A stretch of DNA of 15,746 nucleotides from CAYGAM01 sp964347915 (GCA_964347915.1 CAYGAM010000050.1:1-15746); one strand, 5' to 3'. Shown: positions 6,577 through 13,809, counted from the stretch's first letter. Numbers and translations: made by a program. Notes: a model not told the origin generated them from the sequence alone.

Positions 6577-8169
6577 CTACTCGGGCGCAACTTTGGTCTT
6601 TGGAGCGCCATCGTCAGGCTTGCCTGCATCCTGCAGCGCCCCCCCGCCAATCGTTCCGCCCTCCTTGAAGTGCCTAAGGTCCTCGCCCTCTATTACGTCC
6701 TCTTCCGGCGGGACATAATCTCTGACATCGTGCCTTGCCTTTCCCGGATACTTGTTCTGTGTGGCAAGCGCCACTGCTATGAACAAAAGGAATGACACAA
6801 TCGGCGGTATGAAGGTGTCCAGCCCTGCAAGATCTTCCGGAAACGACAAAAAGAATGACAGCCTTAGGAAGGAGCCTACAAGAAGTGACGCGATGGCGGC
6901 AGGCATGTTTGCCTTTTTCCAGAATAATCCGAACGTGAGCGGCGCAAGCGCGCCCGCAAATACAATATCAAAAGCCAAAATCAGGTAGATTCCGGGAGCC
7001 GGGAAAAAGTAGCCCAGGGCCGTCCCTGCAATCATCATAGGCACTATGACTATTCTGGTCAGAATCAAAAGCCTGCGATCATCGATTGTGGGCTTGCCCA
7101 TCCAGCGCCGCCGTATTATCCTGCTTATCAGATTCCTTGAGACCACGCTGGATATTGCCAGCAGCCCGCCGCTTGCAGTGGACATTGACGCGCCCACTAT
7201 TCCCATCAGTATTGCCGCGCCGATTGCAAACGGCATGTGCTCTGTCGTCAGGAGGGGAAGAGCCAGGAAGGGATCGGTTCCAGGCGCAAGATAATAGTAC
7301 GCTACGATTCCGAGCATGCTGGTGGGAATTACGGTAAACATGGTAAGCATTCCGCCCATAAAGGCCCCTTTGCGCGCCGTCTTGGGATTCTTGGCCGCAA
7401 AGACCCGCTCCATAAAGTCCAGCGCTATTATGTCGCCCAGGCCCAGGGCAAGCATTCCTGCCCAGTTTATCAGCGCGCCGTTTCCAATGTCGAACAGTCC
7501 GGACAAGTCAAGATACTCTGGCGGCGCCGCATTGTAGATTGTATCCCACGGCGTTCCGGAAAATCCTCCGGCAAAGAAGAGAAATCCAGCCCAGAATGCT
7601 GCTATGGCAAGATAGACCTGGAACAAATTGGTATAAGCGGACGCAAAGAGCCCGCCGGCCATTGTGTACGCCACCACTACAAGCGCGGATATCAGTATTC
7701 CCCAGAAAAAGTCTATTCCAAATACGGTCTGCAGTATGAATCCGCTCGCTGCCAGGTTTCCTGCAACCAGGACGGTAAAGCTTACTATCATCAGGACACC
7801 GGATATTCCTTCTGCGCCGTTGCCGTACCTTCTAAAGTAAAAGTCGGGCAGCGTGATCATTGACATTTTGTTGAGCGGCTTTGCATAGAATGCCGCCGTT
7901 ACCAAAAGGCACATGCCCAGGCCTATCGGCGTTATGGCGCCGGCCCAGAATCCAAACTCAAAAACCAGGGCGATGTTGCCCAGGGTGGAATTTCCATCTA
8001 CCGCCTGGGCTGCAAGCATGGTTCCAACCAGGGCAAGCGGCAGGCTCTTTCCTGCCACTATGAGCCTTTTTCCGCTCTGCTTTACCAGCCTGCCTGCCAA
8101 GACTCCTACGATGAGCGTTATAGCTATAAAGATCGCAATGGCAATTCCAAAGTCTCCAAATTCGGCCAT
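6577..8169 (-). CDS. Sodium:solute symporter family transporter, candidate urea importer
   Basis: This 530-residue protein is a LeuT-fold sodium:solute symporter with about 13 predicted transmembrane helices. The family motif LIVAGKSLPLALVGTML follows the first helix, and the sodium-site helix has GASMSTASGGLLAISS, close to the family MSTADS motif. The last 70 residues are a charged, Gly/Pro-rich cytoplasmic tail without clear function. Ammonia-oxidising archaea that use urea often carry a symporter of this family (DUR3-like), and urease accessory genes lie 6 kb away, so urea uptake is the best guess. The sequence alone does not fix the substrate; proline, acetate or other small solutes remain possible. 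A minus-strand TATA box is centred 27 nt before the ATG at 8169, which supports this start and a leaderless transcript. Confidence 0.85.
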   Translation of the reverse strand: MAEFGDFGIAIAIFIAITLIVGVLAGRLVKQSGKRLIVAGKSLPLALVGTMLAAQAVDGNSTLGNIALVFEFGFWAGAITPIGLGMCLLVTAAFYAKPLNKMSMITLPDFYFRRYGNGAEGISGVLMIVSFTVLVAGNLAASGFILQTVFGIDFFWGILISALVVVAYTMAGGLFASAYTNLFQVYLAIAAFWAGFLFFAGGFSGTPWDTIYNAAPPEYLDLSGLFDIGNGALINWAGMLALGLGDIIALDFMERVFAAKNPKTARKGAFMGGMLTMFTVIPTSMLGIVAYYYLAPGTDPFLALPLLTTEHMPFAIGAAILMGIVGASMSTASGGLLAISSVVSRNLISRIIRRRWMGKPTIDDRRLLILTRIVIVPMMIAGTALGYFFPAPGIYLILAFDIVFAGALAPLTFGLFWKKANMPAAIASLLVGSFLRLSFFLSFPEDLAGLDTFIPPIVSFLLFIAVALATQNKYPGKARHDVRDYVPPEEDVIEGEDLRHFKEGGTIGGGALQDAGKPDDGAPKTKVAPE

Positions 8170-8191
8170 TCAATAATGATCTTCAAAAACC

Positions 8192-8200
8192 TATTTAAAT
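8192..8200 (-). promoter_or_regulatory. TATA box of the symporter gene
   Basis: ATTTAAATA on the minus strand is centred 27 nt upstream of the symporter ATG at 8169. Confidence 0.7.
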
Positions 8201-8270
8201 ATTAAAAAATTATAGTATAGTACGTTTTAAGAACTAAAAGTTACATGTATAGTACATTAATGAAAAAAGA

Positions 8271-8450
8271 ATGCAAGATTCGGGCATAAAATGTAAAAAA
8301 TGCCAAGCGAGCCTTGCAGGTGCAGGCACAAGATGCATCTTTTCTGCAGATATTGCAGGCATTGCAGCCGAAAAGGAACGGGCTGCGGGCATATTTTCCG
8401 CTTTGATGCGGCATTTTTTAATCGGGGGCATGGATCATGATGACGCCTGA
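8271..8450 (+). CDS. Small Cys-containing protein, 59 residues, unknown function
   Basis: The ATG at 8271 opens a 59-codon frame ending at a TGA at 8448-8450. The N-terminus has IKCKKC and a third cysteine in TRCIF, resembling half of a zinc ribbon. It continues with an amphipathic stretch (AEKERAAGIF) and LMRHFLIGG, and ends in HDDA. A TATA-like ATGTATAG at 8245-8252 lies about 23 nt before the start. The strongest sign that it is a real gene is the decayed copy at about 212-296, which keeps the protein-level pattern. It is divergent from the symporter gene across about 100 AT-rich bases. I do not recognise the family. Bases 8451-8570 downstream hold nothing I can identify. Confidence 0.6.
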   Translation: MQDSGIKCKKCQASLAGAGTRCIFSADIAGIAAEKERAAGIFSALMRHFLIGGMDHDDA

Positions 8451-8570
8451 TTTTGCCGGAGGCATAAAATGGGATGCAGGCCGCATCTTTTCTGAAACTG
8501 ATATTTGCGTCCTTGAGTGCGCGCGGCGCTGCATCCTACATAGTTAATAGATACTGAATCAAGTATTTGC

Positions 8571-8741
8571 ATGGACAAGCAGTTTGCATTTGCCGTAATC
8601 CTGATTATTCTTGGCCTGGGACTGACGCAGTTTGAGTCGGACGGCGACAACTCGTTTCTGGCAGGCGCCGGAATCGGCACCATCGTCATTGCCTCGTTTT
8701 GGATTGTGCTGATAATAGTCCGAGACCTGAAGCGAAAATAA
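8571..8741 (+). CDS. Small two-helix membrane protein, 56 residues
   Basis: The frame starts at ATG 8571 and ends at TAA 8739-8741. A hydrophobic segment at residues 6-19 (FAVILIILGLGLTQ) is followed by an acidic turn (FESDGDN), a second hydrophobic segment at about 31-51 (AGAGIGTIVIASFWIVLIIV) and a basic end (RDLKRK). This gives a hairpin in the membrane with the basic tail in the cytoplasm. TAGTTAATAG at 8541-8550 is centred about 26 nt upstream, as expected for a leaderless start. The next gene starts 66 nt downstream and may be co-transcribed. No known family is recognised. Confidence 0.65.
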   Translation: MDKQFAFAVILIILGLGLTQFESDGDNSFLAGAGIGTIVIASFWIVLIIVRDLKRK

Positions 8742-8807
8742 GATTTGAACGCGCCCTAAAAATTGGGCCGTGATGCCGTGGCGGCAATCTGCATTTATTT
8801 TCCAAAT

Positions 8808-9359
8808 ATGTATAAGCGCCTAGCCGCACCAAATATCGTGCCAGGCAAAGGATATGCTACCATAGGACTCAAGCCAAGCATATGCGCCAGGCTGCAGAGC
8901 CTCACGGACGTATTCTATCCGGGCATGTTTCTGCCCAGCACCCTGATAATACTGATGAACGAAGTAAAGCTTGGATACTATTCTGTCGAGTCCTCGGACA
9001 TGCGAATAGACGAGTCGGGAAGATACTATACGCTCACCATAAGGGAGGACGTAAAAGAGTGGCTGAAGCAAAGCTACGGCCTTCTCAAGCCAGAGTATGA
9101 GGAACGATATCATGCAAGGCATTTTTCCAACTTTATAACGTATTTTCTGGCAAACCTGTTCGAGTCCAAGTTCAACTCGCAGAACAATATCATCAAGCTG
9201 AAAGAGTCGGATTTTACGTGGCTAAGAAAGGAATACGACAGGTACAAGCGCAGCGCCGAAGGCAGGCACACGGCAGACACTTTTGAAAAGTTTGCAGACT
9301 CGTACATCAATAAGATATTTGAAAAGCTAAAGACTGCCAGAGAAGTGCTGACGCTGTAG
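8808..9359 (+). CDS. Conserved-looking protein of unknown function, 183 residues
   Basis: The frame is open from a TTG at 8763, but the ATG at 8808 (MYKRLAAP) is the first good start. The protein is soluble and mixed alpha/beta. It has a short strand followed by a helix near the N-terminus (YATIGLKPSICARLQSLTD) and again in the middle (YTLTIREDVKEWLKQSY), each reminiscent of a ribbon-helix-helix unit, then a long helical C-terminal half ending in AREVLTL. The regular codon use and absence of low-complexity sequence suggest a real, conserved protein. There is no TATA box at the usual distance; the AT-rich ATTTATTTTCC at 8793-8803 is too close, so it may be read from the promoter of the preceding small gene. 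I do not assign a function. Confidence 0.75.
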   Translation: MYKRLAAPNIVPGKGYATIGLKPSICARLQSLTDVFYPGMFLPSTLIILMNEVKLGYYSVESSDMRIDESGRYYTLTIREDVKEWLKQSYGLLKPEYEERYHARHFSNFITYFLANLFESKFNSQNNIIKLKESDFTWLRKEYDRYKRSAEGRHTADTFEKFADSYINKIFEKLKTAREVLTL

Positions 9360-9498
9360 CGGGGCATATGCTTGAGTCCAGATTTAATTCATTCCTGGCA
9401 TCTGGGTGTGTGATGCCGTCGTGCCTACATGTTGGTCAAAATGTCGTAGATCTGAAGCTCGTACGCGGCAGGCATTGCGGTTTGAAGATGCGCGCCAT

Positions 9499-9750
9499 TC
9501 AGAGCGGCGTCATCGTATCAATCAGTCTTGCATTGGTGAACTGCCCGGACTTTTCCTGAATTTCGAGATCTACCGTATACTTTAGGCCGTCCAGCATGAA
9601 GTTTACCTGGACATCCCATCCGAATCTTGGGCCCTTTTCCGGCAGCGGAAACGTTGCATTTATTTTAAAATCCGACACCTCGCCGTACAGCGAACTTATT
9701 ACCCGCCTGGACTCCCTCTCAATGTCTTCTACAGTGCTGACCTGAGTCAT
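9499..9750 (-). CDS. Small conserved-looking protein of unknown function, 83 residues
   Basis: The open frame extends to 9963, but the ATG at 9750 (MTQVSTVEDIER) is chosen because a minus-strand TATA box is centred 26 nt upstream and because the sequence before it is not protein-like. The N-terminal helix (VEDIERESRRVISSLYG) is followed by alternating strands (FKINATFP, WDVQVNFMLDG, KYTVDLEIQEKSGQF) and the end ARLIDTMTPL. This looks like a compact alpha plus beta domain. It lies convergent to the 183-residue gene with a 139-bp spacer that holds no gene. Family not recognised. Confidence 0.7.
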   Translation of the reverse strand: MTQVSTVEDIERESRRVISSLYGEVSDFKINATFPLPEKGPRFGWDVQVNFMLDGLKYTVDLEIQEKSGQFTNARLIDTMTPL

Positions 9751-9772
9751 GCCACTGATATGGACATGGCAG

Positions 9773-9780
9773 AATATAAG
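9773..9780 (-). promoter_or_regulatory. TATA box of the 83-residue protein gene
   Basis: CTTATATT on the minus strand is centred 26 nt upstream of the ATG at 9750 and decides this start over the longer frame. Confidence 0.65.
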
Positions 9781-9934
9781 AATTGTGCATGGCGTTCGAT
9801 CCATGAATAAAAAATGTGTAAAGTACGAATTATCTCCAGTACGCACCGCAATGCGAATTAATTTATGCTGATTATTTGAGCGCATGAGCCGCTCCCAGCA
9901 TGGATTATTCACTGCGCAATCCCTGATGCGCAGG

Positions 9935-11182
9935 CTATCTGCCGTCCTGAATTGTTCTGCCAAATTTTTTGAAAAGCGGCTCTCTGTTCTGCTTCTCCAG
10001 CTTGCCTTCCACTATTCCCTTGTAGTAGATGGCCCGCTGGTTTTCCGGATCAAGCTTTAGAGCCCTGTTGTAGCATTCAAGAGCCTCCTCGTATCTCTCC
10101 TGGGACAGCAGAAGCTTTCCCTTGTAGCTTATCGCGTATACGTAATTGGGATCTATCAAGAGCGCCTTATCGCAGTATGCCATAGCCTCGCCGTATCTTT
10201 TTTTATGCTCCAAAAGCCAGACCATGCTGCACAGAGCCTTGACATTGTCCGGTTCAATGCGCAGGGCGCTCTTGCAAAGAAAGATAGCCTCGCCGTATTT
10301 CTTTAATGAAAAAAGCGACACTCCCTTGCTGTACAGCGCCCGCGCATTCTGCGGATTGCTTATCAGAACCTTGTCAAAGCATTCTACCGCCTTGGCGTAC
10401 AGCCCGATTCTGTCATAGTGCAGGCCCTTGTTTATGAGGGCGTCGGCATTGTCGGGTTCCGCTTCTAGCGCCTGATCATAATAGCGAACGACATCCTTGC
10501 TTGAGCAGCCGGCAAGATCCAAAGTCCAGCCCTTTGCCACCGCTGCTCTGGTGTTCTTTGCATCCAGGTCCAGCGCCTTGCTGTACTGTATTATTGCCTC
10601 CTCATGCCTGCCCTGCCTGGTCAGCTTTTGCCCCTTTTCGTACAGCATGTCGGCCTGGCTTGCCTCTTCCTCTATTGCCTTGCTTAGGAACAGCGATGCT
10701 TCCGACTCCCTGCCCATCCGTCCCAGTACCAGGCTTTTGTTGTAGAGCGCATTGGCGTCGCCTGCGTCCTGTTCCAGGACATCATCCAAAAGGCCCAGGG
10801 CCTCGTCGTGCCGTCCAAGGCTGCTTTTGCATTCTGCGATGCATGTTCTCGCATCCAAGTCGCTTCTGCCAAGAACTTGCGCAAACGAGGATATGGCGCT
10901 CTGATACCTGCCCTGCATCTGCATGCACTTGGCTGTATGATACCGAATATCTCCGGCGTTTGCGCCTTTGATTCCGGCTTCGCGAAAACAGTCCATGGCC
11001 TCGCCGTACTTGCCAAGCCGGTACAGCGACTGTCCCTTGTAGAATGATGCAGCGTCGTTGTCTGAATCTGCTTTTAGCGCCTTGTCAAAGCTGCGTACTG
11101 CCTTGCCAAACTCGTCAAACTTCATCCAGTAAATGCCCTTGTTTACATGCTTCCATACTTCCATGCGCTTGGGGCCGCTCAC
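9935..11182 (-). CDS. TPR-repeat protein with eleven repeats
   Basis: Tetratricopeptide repeats form helical scaffolds for protein binding. From about residue 7 to 380 the protein is an uninterrupted array of eleven 32-36-residue repeats, many with the consensus A-Y-KG--L---G-Y-EA---Y-KAL-LDP-N (for example EEALECYNRALKLDPEN near the end), then a short basic cap (EPLFKKFGRTIQDGR). No catalytic or membrane domain is attached and no signal peptide is seen. Repeat 7 carries a two-residue insertion (LAGCSSKDV). The start at 11182 is a GTG; it is 24 nt from a TATA-like sequence on the minus strand. The ATG at 11164 is the alternative. Partner unknown. It is divergent from the ureohydrolase operon. 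Confidence 0.9.
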   Translation of the reverse strand: MSGPKRMEVWKHVNKGIYWMKFDEFGKAVRSFDKALKADSDNDAASFYKGQSLYRLGKYGEAMDCFREAGIKGANAGDIRYHTAKCMQMQGRYQSAISSFAQVLGRSDLDARTCIAECKSSLGRHDEALGLLDDVLEQDAGDANALYNKSLVLGRMGRESEASLFLSKAIEEEASQADMLYEKGQKLTRQGRHEEAIIQYSKALDLDAKNTRAAVAKGWTLDLAGCSSKDVVRYYDQALEAEPDNADALINKGLHYDRIGLYAKAVECFDKVLISNPQNARALYSKGVSLFSLKKYGEAIFLCKSALRIEPDNVKALCSMVWLLEHKKRYGEAMAYCDKALLIDPNYVYAISYKGKLLLSQERYEEALECYNRALKLDPENQRAIYYKGIVEGKLEKQNREPLFKKFGRTIQDGR

Positions 11183-11202
11183 GATTCCATTATGCGCATC
11201 AA

Positions 11203-11209
11203 AGTTATA
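11203..11209 (-). promoter_or_regulatory. TATA-like box of the TPR gene
   Basis: TTATAAC on the minus strand is centred 24 nt before the GTG at 11182 and favours that start over the ATG at 11164. Confidence 0.45.
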
Positions 11210-11253
11210 ATGTGTTCGGAGAATCCGAGTACGGCGTCCGCTGCCTGCGCAAA

Positions 11254-11403
11254 ATGCAGAGCATTGCCGGAATTTCTGCGCGCTGCGCTAGCTGCAGATG
11301 CGCTGTCCGGCAAGATGCGGCATTAAGTTTTTGCCCAGGATGCATTTTTGTTTTAAACGTATTTTACCTGGAATGTTTATTAAATTGCCGCCAATACCTA
11401 TAA
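11254..11403 (+). CDS. Possible small zinc-ribbon ORF
   Basis: A plus-strand frame ending at the TAA at 11401-11403 encodes RCASCRCAVRQDAALSFC followed by PGC: two CxxC knuckles 16-18 residues apart, the pattern of a small zinc ribbon. The first ATG in this part of the frame is 11254, giving 49 residues; a GTG lies further up at 11212. There is no TATA box at the leaderless distance, and the tail (LNVFYLECLLNCRQYL) runs through the promoter of the ureohydrolase gene. It may be a real small protein, a remnant, or chance. Confidence 0.25.
   Translation: MQSIAGISARCASCRCAVRQDAALSFCPGCIFVLNVFYLECLLNCRQYL
11376..11385 (+). promoter_or_regulatory. TATA box of the ureohydrolase operon
   Basis: TTTATTAAAT is centred about 32 nt upstream of the ATG at 11413, giving a leader of a few bases. 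It is the only strong TATA-like element before the three overlapping genes. Confidence 0.55.
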
Positions 11404-11412
11404 TGATTCATC

Positions 11413-12528
11413 ATGGGCATGGAATTTTACGGCGATGATTACAGGGGCGCAGATGTTGCGCCGTTTGTCGGCATCAATACATTTCTGCATCTTCCATGGA
11501 TAAAGACTCACAAGGAACTGCTAGAGGCAAAGCCGGATGTTGCAATAATCGGAGAGCCCTTTGATTTTGGTACGACTATACGGCCGGGCGCCAGGTACGG
11601 TCCGCGCGCGCTGCGCGCAGCATCCACGATTCCGTCTCCGCCGTACGAGCGGTTCAACATAGAGACGGGCGCTGATCCGTTCGGCACGTTTAGAACGGTA
11701 GACTATGGCGATGTTCAAGTCTCGCCAGGCGACGTAATAGAATCGCACAAGCGGATGTCCCAAAAAGTAAAGGAGGTTTTGGAGCAGGACGGGATTCCGG
11801 TAATGCTCGGAGGCGATCATTCCATTACCTATGCCAATGTGCGCGCATTTGCAAAAAAGTACAAGAATATCGGCATGATTCACTTTGATACGCATGCGGA
11901 CTGCGCACCGCAGGGGCTGACTGGCTACAAGTATGATCACGGAGCCCATATTAGAAGAATAATGGAGATGGGATGCCTTCGGGGCAGAAACTACTCTCTT
12001 GTGGGTCCGCGCGGATACTGGCCTGGTCCCGACCTGTACAAGTGGATGTCTGATCAGGACTTTCAGTGGTTTACGATGCTTGATGTGGAAGAGCTCGGAA
12101 TAGACTATATCGCCAAGGAGATTGCCGACAGGGCCAACGACGGGACGGATGCCGTGTACCTGTCCTGGGACATTGACTCGTTTGATCCGGCATATGCTCC
12201 GGGAACGGGCGAGCCGGAGCCCAACGGCCTTACGTCAAGGGAGGGGATAAGGATGATCCGCCTCCTCTCAAAGTCGTTTGATCCGGACAGGTTTGCAATG
12301 GATCTGGTAGAGGTTGCTCCAGCATATGATGTCAGCGACAACAGCTCGTACAACGGCGGAATTACGTCCGGGCTGGGACAGCGGCTTATTGTGGAGCTCT
12401 TGGCAGGCCTCTCGCTTACAAAGCGGGGCTTGGAGGAAGGCAGTCCGGTGCGGCCGCACGATTACCGCGGAACCGGACATACGTACAGCTTTGGCAATCC
12501 TCGGGCGGAGATTCCGCAAAGAGACTGA
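11413..12528 (+). CDS. Arginase-superfamily ureohydrolase (agmatinase or guanidine-hydrolase type)
   Basis: Ureohydrolases cleave a guanidino group to urea with a two-metal centre. All six metal ligands are visible: H136 in GGDHS, D159, H161 and D163 in HFDTHAD, and D253 and D255 in WDIDSFDPAYAPGTG. The usual Ala of DAHxD is Thr here. At 371 residues it is longer than typical agmatinases (about 300), with an N-terminal extension of about 40 residues (FYGDDYRGADVAPFVG, TFLHLPWI) and a C-terminal tail. Extended members include the nickel-dependent guanidine hydrolase GdmH, and the co-encoded nickel permease fits a nickel enzyme. The substrate (agmatine, guanidinobutyrate, guanidine or other) cannot be fixed from sequence. 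The stop overlaps the next ATG by one base. The start at 11413 or the ATG at 11419 are both possible. Confidence 0.9.
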   Translation: MGMEFYGDDYRGADVAPFVGINTFLHLPWIKTHKELLEAKPDVAIIGEPFDFGTTIRPGARYGPRALRAASTIPSPPYERFNIETGADPFGTFRTVDYGDVQVSPGDVIESHKRMSQKVKEVLEQDGIPVMLGGDHSITYANVRAFAKKYKNIGMIHFDTHADCAPQGLTGYKYDHGAHIRRIMEMGCLRGRNYSLVGPRGYWPGPDLYKWMSDQDFQWFTMLDVEELGIDYIAKEIADRANDGTDAVYLSWDIDSFDPAYAPGTGEPEPNGLTSREGIRMIRLLSKSFDPDRFAMDLVEVAPAYDVSDNSSYNGGITSGLGQRLIVELLAGLSLTKRGLEEGSPVRPHDYRGTGHTYSFGNPRAEIPQRD

Positions 12529-12896
12529 TGATAGTAAAGAGCGTGGCGCAGGCAGAGGACGGGGGGCAGCCTGTCTTTTCCCAGTTTCAGTTTGAAGGAG
12601 GCGACGAGCTGGCATTCGCTGACAGCGTAAAAAAGATGCTAAAGCAGGGACTGCGAATAAACTTCAACCATGCAATGCTGCTCTTTTCCGCCCGCATTGC
12701 CTCATCCATCAAGAGCGGCAAGCCTGCAGCCGAACTGGGCGGGGAAATATCGGGCCTGCTTTCGCCGGCTCAGGTAATGTTCGGGGTGCCGGAGATGATG
12801 TACCGCCTGGAGTTTGAAGCCGGCGGCGTAAGAGTGCAGGCCGACAGTCCTATTGAGATTCAGGCATACCGACTGCAAGCAGGAGAGCCGGCATGA
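12528..12896 (+). CDS. Divergent urease gamma (UreA)-like protein
   Basis: Residues about 30-109 align with the urease gamma subunit. GLRINFNHAMLLFSARI matches the GLKLNYPEAVALISAFI region, and SPAQVMFGVPEMMYRLEFEAG matches the TREQVMEGVPEMIPDIQVEA region, followed by the NPI-like SPI. The protein is 122 residues against about 100 for canonical UreA, with a different N-terminus (first 29 residues) and a C-terminal tail. Gamma is a structural subunit of urease and carries no metal ligand. Here it is not beside ureB or ureC but is locked between a ureohydrolase and a nickel permease, with a 1-nt overlap at its start and a 4-nt overlap (ATGA) at its end. It is either the displaced gamma subunit or a repurposed partner of the ureohydrolase. 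Confidence 0.75.
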   Translation: MIVKSVAQAEDGGQPVFSQFQFEGGDELAFADSVKKMLKQGLRINFNHAMLLFSARIASSIKSGKPAAELGGEISGLLSPAQVMFGVPEMMYRLEFEAGGVRVQADSPIEIQAYRLQAGEPA

Positions 12897-13606
12897 TTCT
12901 GGATATTCTGGCAGCGCCGATGGCGGCGCCAATATTTCTGTCCCTGGGCGTAGCAGTAGGGCTGCTGCATGCATTTGAGCCGGACCACATAGCTGCCGTA
13001 TCAGCGCAAGCTGCCAGGCTGCGGTTTCGCAGATCCGTGCGGTACAATGCGATTAAAAGCTCGGTTCTAGGGGCATTTTGGGGATTCGGCCATGCCTCAA
13101 TGATACTGGCTGTCGGCGCCGCTATCCTGGCATTCTCGCTGAGCATCCCGGATCAATTTTTTTTGGGATTTGAGGCTGCAGTGGGGGTGATGCTTGTTGC
13201 TCTTGGGGTGCATGCCTGGCGAGGCCGCCGGCTGTCCAGGCAGCACTCGCATCCTCACATGCATGATGACGGCACAGTGCACTCGCACCCGCACGAGCAC
13301 AATGCGCGCCACCGGCACGGGCACAAATCGTACCTTGTAGGCTGCATTCACGGCCTGGCTGGAAGCGGCGGCATGGCAGCACTTGCATCGTCTGCTCTTG
13401 GGGATGCGCATGCGGCGCTGGCGTTTCTTTTGCTCTTTGGCTCAGGGTCGATAATCGGCATGACGCTGATAAGCGGAGCCCTGGGCGTGCCGCTTGCCCT
13501 TGCAGGAAATGCCAGGTCGATTCAGAGAATCTTCCGGATTGCGTCCGGAACGGCAAGCATTGTAATAGGACTGGCAATAGTGTACGGCGTTGCGACTCTG
13601 ATTTAG
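12893..13606 (+). CDS. NiCoT-family nickel/cobalt permease
   Basis: This 237-residue membrane protein imports nickel or cobalt. The family signature HX4DH is HAFEPDH at residues 26-32 in the first long helix, and a second GFGHAS motif follows. About six transmembrane helices are visible. The central loop is strongly His-rich: eleven histidines between H118 and H144 (HSHPHMHDDGTVHSHPHEH), which would collect metal on the cytoplasmic side or at the entry. IHGLAGSGGMAAL and GSGSIIGMTLISG match UreH/HoxN-type permeases. Translation is coupled to the UreA-like gene by the ATGA overlap. Nickel is the expected substrate because urease accessory genes converge on it from the right; cobalt cannot be excluded. 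Confidence 0.9.
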   Translation: MILDILAAPMAAPIFLSLGVAVGLLHAFEPDHIAAVSAQAARLRFRRSVRYNAIKSSVLGAFWGFGHASMILAVGAAILAFSLSIPDQFFLGFEAAVGVMLVALGVHAWRGRRLSRQHSHPHMHDDGTVHSHPHEHNARHRHGHKSYLVGCIHGLAGSGGMAALASSALGDAHAALAFLLLFGSGSIIGMTLISGALGVPLALAGNARSIQRIFRIASGTASIVIGLAIVYGVATLI

Positions 13607-13613
13607 CGGACAA

Positions 13614-13638
13614 GGCGCTGGCCGCGCTTTGGAGCGCC
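13614..13638 (+). terminator. Hairpin after the nickel permease gene
   Basis: GGCGCT (13614-13619) pairs with AGCGCC (13633-13638) around a 13-nt loop and is followed by ATTTTGG, 8 nt downstream of the stop codon. It is a possible terminator of the three-gene operon between convergent transcripts. Confidence 0.4.
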
Positions 13639-13677
13639 ATTTTGGCGTATGCCATGAAATCGGCTGCCGTTTCGTGT

Positions 13678-13809
13678 TCAGAGCGCTGCTTTAGAGCAGT
13701 TCCAGGCCACATACCATGACTCTTCTTTTGAGCTGTTTCTGACTTTGCCTCCCACCGCATCATGCCCTGCAGGCGATCGGCTGTCCAATGCACAGTTCCT
13801 GGACTGCAT
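13678..13809 (-). CDS. Possible 43-residue ORF abutting ureF
   Basis: On the minus strand the ureF stop TGA is immediately followed by ATG (TGAATG), which opens 43 codons ending at TGA (plus 13678-13680). The product begins MQSRNCALD and ends with SSKEESWYVAWNCSKAAL. Stop-start contact is the same coupling style as in the other genes of this operon and of the facing operon. There is no recognised family, and composition alone does not prove coding. If real, it is the last gene of the ureG-ureD-ureF operon. Downstream of it only the convergent spacer remains. Confidence 0.4.
   Translation of the reverse strand: MQSRNCALDSRSPAGHDAVGGKVRNSSKEESWYVAWNCSKAAL

Noticed and set aside
7237..7863. 208-codon plus-strand frame opposite the symporter
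   Set aside because: Antisense shadow; very basic, low-similarity product and no promoter.
9751..9963. N-terminal extension of the 83-residue protein frame
   Set aside because: The extension overlaps the end of the TPR gene and crosses the TATA box that sits 26 nt from the internal ATG at 9750.
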